Source: Thiosocius sp963759055 (lineage in GTDB: Bacteria; Pseudomonadota; Gammaproteobacteria; Chromatiales; Chromatiaceae). Taken from it: a stretch of DNA of 64,000 nt. The stretch is taken from the NCBI GenBank assembly GCA_963759055.1, contig CAVWYD010000013.1:62001-126000 (forward strand), in the 5' to 3' direction. The position numbers and the translations under genes are program-made. Numbering within the stretch: position 1 is the first letter of the stretch; each line of letters begins with the position of its first letter. Shown here in pieces: positions 35,840-43,897 of the stretch. The notes beneath the pieces were generated by a model, which was not told the DNA's origin, searched no databases, and was given only the letters and a program-made list of their open reading frames with translations.

Positions 35840-38256
35840 GCCTGCGGCCAGTCGGATACCGGGCCCGACGCAAATAGCCCCAGCACCGTCAACGCCAGCT
35901 CGCGTGGCGAATAGCCCCTTTCCTCGTCGCTCGCCAACACAGGGCCTACACAGGAGGGACAGCCGTAGCGGCAGTCACAGTGTTCCACCAGCTCCAGGGC
36001 ACCCCTGACAACCTCGGCCTGACGCCCGTACAGCGGCTCTGACAGACCGATTCCCCCCGGATGGTTGTCGTACAAAAACACGGCAGGACGAAACGCGCCC
36101 TGGTAATCGGGCGCAAGTTCATCGCCAGAGACGTCGCGCATCTGGCCGCGGCCATTCGAGCCCTGGGTGGCAAACCAGCGCCCGTCGCCATCACCGACGG
36201 CACGACCGAGATCCGAGGTCTCGCTCATCATCTGCAGGGCCGCGACATGGTGCATCGCATAGGCGGCTCCGAGAAAACCATCCAGGGCCTTTTGCCGCGA
36301 AGGCAGTGCGCGCTCTAGTTCGCCGGGCCGAATCTCCCACCATACGGCCGTGGTGTGCATCTCCTGATCGGGCAGGTTGATATTGCCGTACCCGATGTTC
36401 TCGTGACTGTAGTATCGGATCTTCTTGTAGCCAGAGAAACGCCGTACCAGGTGTACCTCGCCATGCGCCACCTTCACCTGCGCGGACTGCAATCCGGCGA
36501 AGCGCTCAAGGATCTTCAGGCGTGTATACACCACGGCATCGGTGTAGTAATCCGCGCGTGTCGGGCGCACGTAGGCCTTACGCCCGTCCCAGTCCAGTGA
36601 TTCAACCTGATAAGGCGCGGCCTGGATCATGTAGATCGCTCCCGGATAAAGCGTTTCCGGCGCAGAACTGAAATCAACCTCGGCGATGATCTGACGACCA
36701 CCCCGCTCCTGGTCGATCACCAAAAAATTGCCTTCGGCCACCGAGCGCAAAGACACCGCGTTGGCCGGGTAGGCATCGGTCATCCAGTGCCAGCTGTCGC
36801 CCTCACGATGCAGCACGCCCTCGTCCAGCAGATAGTGCAGAAACTGCTCGAGCGGTGCTTCGCAGCCAAAACTCTCGCCCGCGTGGAACGGCAGCTCGAA
36901 GGCTGCGCAACGCACATGGTCGAGCAGCACCAGGAGCTGATCGGGATCGATACGCGCGTGCTCGGGCGAGGCGCCGAGGAAAAAATCCGGATTGCGCACG
37001 ATGTACTGATCCAGTGGCTCGCTGCCGGCCACCAGGACGCCGAGCGAAGAACGGTTTCGTCGCCCCGCCCGGCCGAGGCGTTGCCAGGTCGCGGCGATGC
37101 TCCCCGGATACCCGTTCAGAATACATACGTCCAGGCTGCCGATATCCACCCCCAGCTCCAGCGCCGAGGTACTGACGACGCAATCGATGCTGCCGTCACG
37201 CAGGCGCCTCTCGGTTTCGCGACGTTCGCTCGGCAGGTAGCCGCCGCGGTAGGCAAAGACACGTGGCGGCCGGCGCCGATCCTTGTCGAACGCATCTTTG
37301 AGGTATTTGGTAAGCACCTCCACCATCAGGCGGGATCGCGCGAACACGATACTCTTGAGACCGGCACGGGTTGCATGACGTGCTATACGGTTGGTCTGCG
37401 AGCGGGCCGATGCACGAATCCCGAGATCGGGATTGATGACCGGCGGGTTCCACAACAACAGACGACGCTCGCCCTGCGGTGCACCACTGCGGGTGACAGG
37501 GGCGACGTCCTCGCCCAACAGACTGGTCGCAAGCTCCACCGGGTTGGCGATGGTTGCAGAGCAGAACACGAACTGCGGAGCTGCGCCATAAAAGGCCAGA
37601 ATCCGTTTCAGGCGTCTTATCAGGTTCGCCACGTGTGCACCGAACACGCCACGGTAAGTGTGCATTTCATCGACGACGACATAGCGCAGTCCCTCGAAGA
37701 ACTGCGCCCACTTGGTGTGATGCGGCAGGATCGCCTGATGCAGCATGTCGGGGTTGCTGACCACGATGTCGCCACGGGTGCGCACCGCTTTGCGCGCATC
37801 ACCCGGGGTATCGCCGTCAAAGGTGTAGGCGCGCACACCAAGCTCGCCCGCCTTGTTCAGCTCGAGCAGTTCGGCCACCTGGTCCTGTGCCAATGCCTTG
37901 GTTGGAAACAGGTACAGTGCCTTGCCCTGACCCCGGCACACGGATTGGAGCACCGGCAGGTTGTAACACAGCGTTTTGCCCGAGGCCGTGGGTGTCACAA
38001 CGACATAGTGCCGACCCTGCTGCGCCAGCCGCCAGGCCTCTGCCTGATGGGAATAGAGCTGCACGACACCCCGGGCCTGCAGCGCCCTGCGCAACCGCTG
38101 ATCCAGTTCACCCGGCAGTTTTTCAAACTGTGCCGCCTTTGCCGGGAGGGTCAGTTCCGCACATATCCGGCCCGCGTAACGGGATTTGAGCTGCTGCGAC
38201 AGCTGCTCCACGGGGTCGGGAAATCCGGGGGCTTCGGACAATGGAAACGCCGGCAT
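35836..38256 (-). CDS. mrfA: YprA/MrfA-type DEAD/H helicase with C-terminal Cys cluster (DUF1998)
   Basis: An 806-residue superfamily 2 helicase. Walker A is VVTPTASGKTLCYNLPV, the Walker B box is VVDEMHTYRG, motif III CSATIANP, and motif VI RLGRAGRRNRSS. The C-terminal MZB/DUF1998 part has the cysteine cluster CDCRYGCPSC, a metal site conserved in MrfA. B. subtilis MrfA unwinds 3'-5' in repair of mitomycin C adducts or crosslinks. The gene is divergent from lexA across an 80-base shared region with three GTTC-type boxes, so SOS control is likely. Confidence 0.85.
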   Translation of the reverse strand: MPAFPLSEAPGFPDPVEQLSQQLKSRYAGRICAELTLPAKAAQFEKLPGELDQRLRRALQARGVVQLYSHQAEAWRLAQQGRHYVVVTPTASGKTLCYNLPVLQSVCRGQGKALYLFPTKALAQDQVAELLELNKAGELGVRAYTFDGDTPGDARKAVRTRGDIVVSNPDMLHQAILPHHTKWAQFFEGLRYVVVDEMHTYRGVFGAHVANLIRRLKRILAFYGAAPQFVFCSATIANPVELATSLLGEDVAPVTRSGAPQGERRLLLWNPPVINPDLGIRASARSQTNRIARHATRAGLKSIVFARSRLMVEVLTKYLKDAFDKDRRRPPRVFAYRGGYLPSERRETERRLRDGSIDCVVSTSALELGVDIGSLDVCILNGYPGSIAATWQRLGRAGRRNRSSLGVLVAGSEPLDQYIVRNPDFFLGASPEHARIDPDQLLVLLDHVRCAAFELPFHAGESFGCEAPLEQFLHYLLDEGVLHREGDSWHWMTDAYPANAVSLRSVAEGNFLVIDQERGGRQIIAEVDFSSAPETLYPGAIYMIQAAPYQVESLDWDGRKAYVRPTRADYYTDAVVYTRLKILERFAGLQSAQVKVAHGEVHLVRRFSGYKKIRYYSHENIGYGNINLPDQEMHTTAVWWEIRPGELERALPSRQKALDGFLGAAYAMHHVAALQMMSETSDLGRAVGDGDGRWFATQGSNGRGQMRDVSGDELAPDYQGAFRPAVFLYDNHPGGIGLSEPLYGRQAEVVRGALELVEHCDCRYGCPSCVGPVLASDEERGYSPRELALTVLGLFASGPVSDWPQA

Positions 38257-38262
38257 GGCAAA

Positions 38263-38311
38263 GTTCTCTCGATGTTCTATAATTGAACGCAGTATAGAAC
38301 AAATTAAGAAC
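38263..38311. promoter_or_regulatory. three GTTC-type LexA boxes in the lexA/mrfA divergent promoter
   Basis: GTTC-N7-GTTC at 38263-38277, GTTC-N7-GAAC at 38274-38288 and GAAC-N7-GAAC (the reverse complement form) at 38297-38311. A perfect -10, TATAAT, lies at 38278-38283 for lexA. A leftward -10-like TATACT (38296-38291) lies before mrfA. The boxes cover both candidate promoters. This is the alphaproteobacterial-type LexA box; the CTGT-N8-ACAG box of enterobacteria is absent. Confidence 0.75.
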
Positions 38312-38336
38312 CTTAGGACAACACAGGGAGAACAAC

Positions 38337-38957
38337 ATGGTCCCCCCGACGCTTACCCGGCGCCAGCAGGAAATCTACGACTATCTGCGCGAGCATCTGG
38401 ATGACTTCCCCCATCCGCCGACCCTGGACGAGCTGTGCGACGCCCTGGGCCTCAAGTCGCGCGGCTCCCTGCACAAGCAGATCCAGGCGCTGATCGAAAC
38501 CGGCCTGGTCGAACCCATGAACAATCTGCGTCGTGGCATACGCCTGGTTGAACAGTCGCCGGAATTGGCCGCTGATACGGACGCACTGCCGCTGTACGGC
38601 TACATCGCGGCAGGCAGCCCGATAGAGGCGATCAGCAATCCGGAAAGCATCGATGTACCTGCGCAGCTGCGCACGCCGAATCCCTGCTATGTGCTCGAGG
38701 TCCGCGGCGACTCGATGATCGAGGAAGGCATCCTCGATGGCGACTGGGTCGTGATCGAACACCGTGAGCGTGCGCGCAACGGCGAGATCGTGGTCGCCCT
38801 CGTTGACGGCGAAGAAGCGACACTCAAGCGACTAGAGCAACGCCCGGACGAGGTAGTACTGCATCCCGCCAACAGCAGCCTGTCGGCGATGCATTTCAGT
38901 CCCGAACAGGTCCAGATACAGGGCGTCCTGGTTGGTCAGATGAGACGCTACCACTGA
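38337..38957 (+). CDS. lexA: LexA repressor with atypical recognition helix
   Basis: A 206-residue LexA. The scissile Ala92-Gly93 is in YIAAGSPIEA, Ser126 in RGDSMIEEGI and Lys164 in ATLKRLE form the self-cleavage dyad, so RecA-stimulated autocleavage should work. The recognition helix region SRGSLHKQIQALIETGLVE differs from the enterobacterial SPNAAEEHLKAL form and looks more like alphaproteobacterial LexA (SKSGIHRLITAL), which fits the GTTC-type boxes in its own promoter. AGGGAG precedes the ATG. Confidence 0.95.
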   Translation: MVPPTLTRRQQEIYDYLREHLDDFPHPPTLDELCDALGLKSRGSLHKQIQALIETGLVEPMNNLRRGIRLVEQSPELAADTDALPLYGYIAAGSPIEAISNPESIDVPAQLRTPNPCYVLEVRGDSMIEEGILDGDWVVIEHRERARNGEIVVALVDGEEATLKRLEQRPDEVVLHPANSSLSAMHFSPEQVQIQGVLVGQMRRYH

Positions 38958-39000
38958 GCGCTGTGGCTGGGGAGCCTATTGCGAGATTGGCACTCTGGCC

Positions 39001-39366
39001 TCAGATGACCACCTTTGGCCTGAAGGGTCTCCAGCCGTCATCGTCCTGCTCGGCCACACGCTTCCCCCCGCGTTGCTTTGGATGCTGTTTGCCAAGCTGT
39101 GAGTGATCTTTCTCACCGAAAAGCACCCGGTCATATACGCGCCGTTTTTTCGCATCGGTGAGCACATTGTGGGCTTCATTGATAACGCTGGCGTTCCAAT
39201 GCTCACCGCCAAGGTCCGGATGCTGCCTGAGTTTCTGCATCAGCGTACGGTAGCTGGCCCGGATGACCTCGATAGGTGCGTCCGGCTGCACAAAAAGGAT
39301 GCGGTAGTAGTTACGCTTGTTTTTCACGGAAATCTCGAATGTAGGCCACCTGTCGTCTATCGGCAT
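39001..39366 (-). CDS. short J-domain (DnaJ-like) protein
   Basis: A 121-residue protein with a J domain: NYYRILFVQPDAPIEVIRAS, then LRQHPDLGGEHWN with the HPD motif needed to stimulate Hsp70 ATPase, then NEAHNVLTDAKKRRVYDR. The tail (KVVI-ending, basic) has no Gly/Phe or zinc domains, so it is a type III J protein with an unknown client. The ATG at 39366 is chosen; the ribosome site is weak. It is convergent with lexA. Confidence 0.8.
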   Translation of the reverse strand: MPIDDRWPTFEISVKNKRNYYRILFVQPDAPIEVIRASYRTLMQKLRQHPDLGGEHWNASVINEAHNVLTDAKKRRVYDRVLFGEKDHSQLGKQHPKQRGGKRVAEQDDDGWRPFRPKVVI

Positions 39367-39641
39367 TTGGGGGCGCCTGCTTGAGCTTCCGAGCACCGAA
39401 TAGGGCTAACCGGGTTCACATTCCCGCTTTCTGAAATAAAATCTGTGACACTGTCTTCGTTGACGGGCTACTCCCGGTTTCGGACCGGGGAGAGACATTC
39501 CCCCCGGTCTCGCCGTGGTGTGAGAGATCGCTTTACGCGCTCAAGCTTGAATCGGCAACATCAAGCGGTCGCCGCCGGCAGGCGCGGCAGCCAGCAACCC
39601 CGGTCAGATTCTGCTTGTGGCTGCGATTCTATGGCGCCTTG

Positions 39642-40364
39642 TCAGTACATATGATGACCGCCGTTGATCGACAGGGTAGACCCGGTGATGAAGTCCGCAT
39701 CGTCGGCCGCCAGGAACACCACAGCGCGGGCGATGTCCTCCGGTTTGCCAAGTCGGCCCATGGGGATCTGCTTGATGATCTTATCCAGGATCGGCTGCGG
39801 GACAGCACGGACCATTTCGGTTTCGACGTAGCCGGGAGCCACCGCGTTGACCGTTACGTGCTTGCCTGCGAGCTCCAGGGCCAGGGCTTTGGTGAAGCCG
39901 TGGATCCCGGACTTGGCCGCTGCGTAGTTCACCTGTCCATACTGACCCGCTTGACCATTGAGCGAGCCGATGTTGACGATGCGGCCGAAGCCCCGCTCGC
40001 GCATGCCGCCCACCACCGCATGGCATGTGTTGAAGCAGGAGCTGAGGTTGGTTTGCAGGACCTCGTTCCACTTCTCGAATGTCATCTTCGCAAGGACGCC
40101 GTCACGCGTGATGCCTGCGTTGTTGACCAGAATGTCGACAGGGCCCACCTCCTCCTCGACTTTGGCGATTCCGGCCGCTACCGAGTCGTAGTCGCTCACA
40201 TCGAACTTGTAGGACGGGATGCCCGTGCGCTTCGTGAACTTCTGCGCGGCCTCATCGTTGCCGCCGTAGTTCGCCGCGACCTTGCAGCCCGCGTCCTTCA
40301 GCGCCATGCTGACCGCTTCGCCGATGCCCCGGGTGCCCCCGGTAACTAGTGCCACTCTCGCCAT
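39642..40364 (-). CDS. phaB: acetoacetyl-CoA reductase
   Basis: A 240-residue short-chain dehydrogenase reducing acetoacetyl-CoA to (R)-3-hydroxybutyryl-CoA with NADPH. The cofactor motif is VTGGTRGIGEAVS. The catalytic Ser, Tyr and Lys are in NIGSLNGQAGQYGQVNYAAAKSG (split: Ser137 and YAAAK region). The N-terminus and the ending SINGGHHMY are those of PhaB rather than FabG. It is 9 kb from phaA but completes the PHB pathway. The flanking gaps (39397-39641 and 40365-40619) show no gene; an AGTGCGCACT palindrome lies upstream near 40410. Confidence 0.93.
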   Translation of the reverse strand: MARVALVTGGTRGIGEAVSMALKDAGCKVAANYGGNDEAAQKFTKRTGIPSYKFDVSDYDSVAAGIAKVEEEVGPVDILVNNAGITRDGVLAKMTFEKWNEVLQTNLSSCFNTCHAVVGGMRERGFGRIVNIGSLNGQAGQYGQVNYAAAKSGIHGFTKALALELAGKHVTVNAVAPGYVETEMVRAVPQPILDKIIKQIPMGRLGKPEDIARAVVFLAADDADFITGSTLSINGGHHMY

Positions 40365-40619
40365 TTCAATTCTCCTGATCTTTGGTTGGTATTGTGAAAG
40401 ACGTCAGTGCGCACTTGATGTTCTTGTTTGGCGCACCTGGTAGGACGTCCGGTGCACGAGGCGCCCGGGGCCGTCAGACGCAAGTGTAAGCGAACGGCAA
40501 CTTCCAATGCACCTCCCCATTGAAATGCAGGCGATTCCCCGGTTTCCGGCAGTGGAATTCGGGTCCTGTAACCCTCGTCGAGCTTAAGTTGTTTTTTCCC
40601 GGTCGTACGATTGGCCCAG

Positions 40620-41627
40620 CTAGCGCGTACTGTTCAGACCGACAAAACTGCCGCCGTTGGTTTCGGCGAGCTTACGCATCAGGGCCGCATAGCGCATCGC
40701 ATTGACCGGGATACCGTTCCCCACTCCGAACAGCACCGGGAAACCCACGGTGTGGATACGCACGCGCCGTTTACCTGATTGGTCGGCACGGTTCAGACTC
40801 GCCACGGTATCGACCACGGACTGTATGGAGCCACGTGCAAAATCGTCACCGAAAACGTACAGGCTGATGCGCCTGTCCTGTGCATGGAAACGGCGGATGG
40901 CCGCTTCGATACCCTCCACCGGGCTCGAGTTGGAGAACGGCCGCCAGCCGGCGAGCCGCTTTATGATCGATTTTCGACGTGCCGGGCTATCCGGAATCCA
41001 CCTGCCCTGATAGGTCGAGAACATGTAGTCACCCATGTCATTCATCACCTGGATACCCTTGACCTGCGGATAGATATCCAATACCTCGGAGACCTTCTTC
41101 AACACCAGCCGCCAGGCATTCTGCTGCATGGAGCCCGAGGTATCGATGATGAAGATGATGTATTCGCTGTCCACCGGCACGCCGCCGATGGTGGCCGCCA
41201 GCTTCCTACGCTGATACCCGCTGCCGAGCAGACGTCGCATCTCCGCCGTCAGGTCCTGCTTGGCACTGGCCAGCTGACCTTTGATGATGGTCTGGGCCTC
41301 ATGCTCGTTGCGGGTCGCCGCATATTGGCCGCGAATCTCTGACCTGTCGCCCTTCAGGCGCGCCAGTTTTTCACGCTCGACCGAGAGCTGTTCCTGTTTG
41401 GCGGTCAACTCCCTGTTCAGCACCGTGGTCTCACCGCGGATCTCATGCAGCTCCGCCTCGAGACGTGCCACCAGTCCGCTGAGGTCCACCGCCAACTGTT
41501 CGATGACATGTGGCTCGGAGATTTTGACAATGACGAGTAAAAGAATGATGGCGCCAAAACCACAGGAGACCACGTCCAGAAAAGACAGGTTGAAGATATC
41601 GACGCTGCGACGGCTGCGGCGGCTCAT
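40620..41627 (-). CDS. von Willebrand A protein with ExbD/TolR-like N-terminal anchor (VWA2)
   Basis: A 335-residue inner-membrane protein. The N-terminal NLSFLDVVSCGFGAIILLLV has an Asp just before a transmembrane helix, as in ExbD/TolR/MotB. Residues about 50-120 are a charged coiled coil (LEAELHEIRGETTVLNRELT). The remainder is a von Willebrand A domain with MIDAS motif FIIDTSGSMQ. The domain should be periplasmic. It starts in an ATGA overlap with VWA1 and ends the cluster. The VWA domain probably binds a protein partner through a metal; the partner is unknown. Confidence 0.75.
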   Translation of the reverse strand: MSRRSRRSVDIFNLSFLDVVSCGFGAIILLLVIVKISEPHVIEQLAVDLSGLVARLEAELHEIRGETTVLNRELTAKQEQLSVEREKLARLKGDRSEIRGQYAATRNEHEAQTIIKGQLASAKQDLTAEMRRLLGSGYQRRKLAATIGGVPVDSEYIIFIIDTSGSMQQNAWRLVLKKVSEVLDIYPQVKGIQVMNDMGDYMFSTYQGRWIPDSPARRKSIIKRLAGWRPFSNSSPVEGIEAAIRRFHAQDRRISLYVFGDDFARGSIQSVVDTVASLNRADQSGKRRVRIHTVGFPVLFGVGNGIPVNAMRYAALMRKLAETNGGSFVGLNSTR

Positions 41628-42715
41628 GGCCAATCCCGCGCCGGAGTCAGAAAGGACCCGCTGGTGTCTTGCGCGAGCTTCCAGAAAGCGGCTGCCGCGT
41701 AGGCATCCCCTTCCATGGGCAGCAGGATGGTATTCACCGGCACACCGGCAGGAAGCGCGGCCACTGCGGCCTCAAAATGTCTCAGACGCTGTTCCGCGGA
41801 AACCGTGGTTTTCGCGGGTTTGCCACGGCCCTGTGTCGGCAGACCATCGGTCACCAAAAGGATGTTGTCCGGCTTTGGCTTCAGTTTCCCGGCTACCGCG
41901 AAGGCATGGTGCAGGCTGGTTCCCCCGCCAGGCACGGTCTGACCCAATCCAAGGACACTACCATCCACATGCTTACGATCGGACGCCTGCAACCAGGTGC
42001 CATCCGTGCCATTCAAGGCGGCACTTGCCCGCGTGTTGAAAGCGTACAACTGAAAACGCGCAGAAGGAGGCAAATTGCTGACCAGCCAGTCACTGGTCTT
42101 TAGTGCCCGCCGCCATTTTGCGGCTCCACGCTTGCTGGCTGCATCCATGTTGCGCCGACGCACCACGTTGATGATCGTCTCATCCAGCATGCTGGCGGAG
42201 GCATCGACCAGTATCAGAACCCGTTTTCCACCCATCTTCAGCCCGGTCAGGTACTGACGATCGCCCTCGCCCCGGACCTTGCGCACCCTGGCACCACTGT
42301 CACGGTCATCCGTCTTCGGCGCACCCAGACGATTCTTTTCCTTGTCCAGGGTTTTCAAATCGGTAGCCAGCTCGTTCACGTGCGCCTGATTGGCGAGGGT
42401 CTCGTTCTCCATGCGTGCCACTTCTATCTCGAGCGCCTTGATGGTCGCGATCACGCGCTCCGCCTCACCCTGCATGGTGACCAGTTCACTATCGGTGTTA
42501 TCCAGACTGTTTCTTGCCTCTACCAGTCCTTCCTGACCGACGATCACCTCCTGCTCAAGTCGGACCACCTCGGATCGCAGATCCGCGAAAACCGCATTGC
42601 GGGCCTGGACCGTGTCATTGTTCAGGATCAGGACCAGCAGCACGACGGCACCAAAGCCGCAGAACATGATGTCGAGAAACGACAGCGAGAAGGGTGAGAC
42701 CGGGCGACGCTTCAT
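41624..42715 (-). CDS. von Willebrand A protein with ExbD/TolR-like N-terminal anchor (VWA1)
   Basis: A 363-residue paralogue-like partner of VWA2, with the same architecture: SLSFLDIMFCGFGAVVLLVL at about residues 10-29, a coiled coil at about 45-125 (LRSEVVRLEQEVIVGQEGL), then a VWA domain with LILVDASASMLD as MIDAS and PGGGTSLHHAF. The shared LSFLD-x3-CGFGA segment ties the two proteins to one membrane complex with the channel protein encoded just upstream. ATGA overlap with VWA2. Confidence 0.75.
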   Translation of the reverse strand: MKRRPVSPFSLSFLDIMFCGFGAVVLLVLILNNDTVQARNAVFADLRSEVVRLEQEVIVGQEGLVEARNSLDNTDSELVTMQGEAERVIATIKALEIEVARMENETLANQAHVNELATDLKTLDKEKNRLGAPKTDDRDSGARVRKVRGEGDRQYLTGLKMGGKRVLILVDASASMLDETIINVVRRRNMDAASKRGAAKWRRALKTSDWLVSNLPPSARFQLYAFNTRASAALNGTDGTWLQASDRKHVDGSVLGLGQTVPGGGTSLHHAFAVAGKLKPKPDNILLVTDGLPTQGRGKPAKTTVSAEQRLRHFEAAVAALPAGVPVNTILLPMEGDAYAAAAFWKLAQDTSGSFLTPARDWP

Positions 42716-42740
42716 CTGGCGATAACCGGGAGCTGGCCAC

Positions 42741-43535
42741 TCAGCTCTGCAGGCGCCGGATCAACCAGTGATCGACGTAACGTTCACTATCGAGCACCAG
42801 GCGCTCCTGCATGAGTTGCAGCTGATGAATGAAGAACATCAACACGATGCTGATCACCAGGGCAATAAAGGTTGAGTTGAAAGCCACCCCGAGGCTTGAA
42901 GTAACACCCGTTATATCGCCCTCTACGGCGCGATGAGCCTGACCGAGGGCATCACCGATGCCCCGCACGGTGCCGATAAAGCCCACCGACGGAATCGCCC
43001 AGGCGATGTAGCGGATGATGGAAAGCTCCGATTCCATCCGATCGCCTTCCGAGTCACAGATGCCGCGCGCCGCGGTCGAGACGTCCTGCACGTTCCGGGT
43101 CGCGGAAAACCGTTCGATCGCGGTGAGCAGTGCACGCGGGAGCAGAAAGTGCCGTATGGATTCAGGCATGGCATGGATCCGGCCGACCAGGTCGCGGGTG
43201 TCCTCCGGGCCGATCGGCAGTTCCGCCGGCAGTCGCAGAAGGTCCTGGTCCAGGAGCTTCTGCTGCAGGTAGGCAGCCCTGCCCTTGAAACCCAGAATGG
43301 CAAATGCCCAGAGCATCAGGACGAAGCATGCCTCCTGCTCATAGTCCTTGACGACCACGAAGAACGATCGCTGTTGAACATACCCGGTATCCAACTGCAT
43401 CTTGGCCGCCTCCTCCTCCATAAAGACCTTGGCCTGCGGTCTGATGACGCTGACATACAGGGCATGCACCAGGATAAACGCGACCAGCAATGAGAAAACC
43501 TGGTAAATGAGTTCGACCGGAAAACCTCTCCTCAT
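42741..43535 (-). CDS. MotA/TolQ/ExbB-like proton channel protein
   Basis: A 264-residue membrane protein with about four hydrophobic segments (near residues 8-30, 68-86, 170-192 and 214-238). IRYIAWAIPSVGFIGTVRGI and GDITGVTSSLGVAFNSTFIALV match the conserved MotA/TolQ/ExbB region, including the Thr/Pro/Gly pattern lining the ion path. It lies 25 bases upstream of VWA1, so a stator made of this protein plus the two VWA proteins is likely. It is not a flagellar MotA by context. Confidence 0.8.
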   Translation of the reverse strand: MRRGFPVELIYQVFSLLVAFILVHALYVSVIRPQAKVFMEEEAAKMQLDTGYVQQRSFFVVVKDYEQEACFVLMLWAFAILGFKGRAAYLQQKLLDQDLLRLPAELPIGPEDTRDLVGRIHAMPESIRHFLLPRALLTAIERFSATRNVQDVSTAARGICDSEGDRMESELSIIRYIAWAIPSVGFIGTVRGIGDALGQAHRAVEGDITGVTSSLGVAFNSTFIALVISIVLMFFIHQLQLMQERLVLDSERYVDHWLIRRLQS

Positions 43536-43568
43536 GACGAATCTGTTCCTGTATTCCTTGCTGTGTAC

Positions 43569-43805
43569 TCAGATGTCCACGGGAAAGGAAACGGCACTGT
43601 CGGCGCGGATCTTTTCCGTGGGTTTGAAAGTGGTCACGGGCTTGCGCGGGCGTGGCGGGGGCTTTTGATTCTGCGTACCCGTGGTCCGCGTGCCCGTTAC
43701 AGGCGGTTCCTGGGCATCCCCTTTGTCCTGCGCCGCCACTGCCGGCAGCAATACGCTCACCGCGAGCCAGAACGAAATCAAAATCCAACCAGCGTAGCGC
43801 ATCAT
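43569..43805 (-). CDS. small secreted protein of the VWA/ExbB cluster
   Basis: A 78-residue protein with a signal peptide (ILISFWLAVSVLLPAVAAQ) and a short mature part that is Pro/Thr-rich and basic (KPPPRPRKPVTTFKPTEKI). No family recognised. Its place, 33 bases before the channel gene and 92 bases after the SUMF1 gene, and tight codirectional packing support it as a real member of the operon. The Pro-rich tail could be a linker or partner-binding segment in the periplasm. Confidence 0.6.
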   Translation of the reverse strand: MMRYAGWILISFWLAVSVLLPAVAAQDKGDAQEPPVTGTRTTGTQNQKPPPRPRKPVTTFKPTEKIRADSAVSFPVDI

Positions 43806-43897
43806 CAGTCATCTCTCAGCTGTACCGGCTCTCGACAACAGCGCCAGGTAGCAAAAGCACGAGCCGAATCCTCCGGACCCCGAGCCGTCAAACAAAG

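Noticed and set aside
36787..38286. A 499-codon open frame on the plus strand
   Set aside because: Antisense to mrfA and crossing the lexA promoter region; no family features.
39397..39641. Possible small RNA in the gap between the J-domain gene and phaB
   Set aside because: One GC-rich hairpin near 39470-39520 but no promoter/terminator pair I can support.
40620..43535. The ExbB-like and VWA genes as a Zorya-type antiphage system
   Set aside because: ZorA/ZorB pair with a MotB/OmpA-like peptidoglycan domain plus ZorC/D/E are not seen; VWA arms and PEGA/SUMF1 proteins do not fit.
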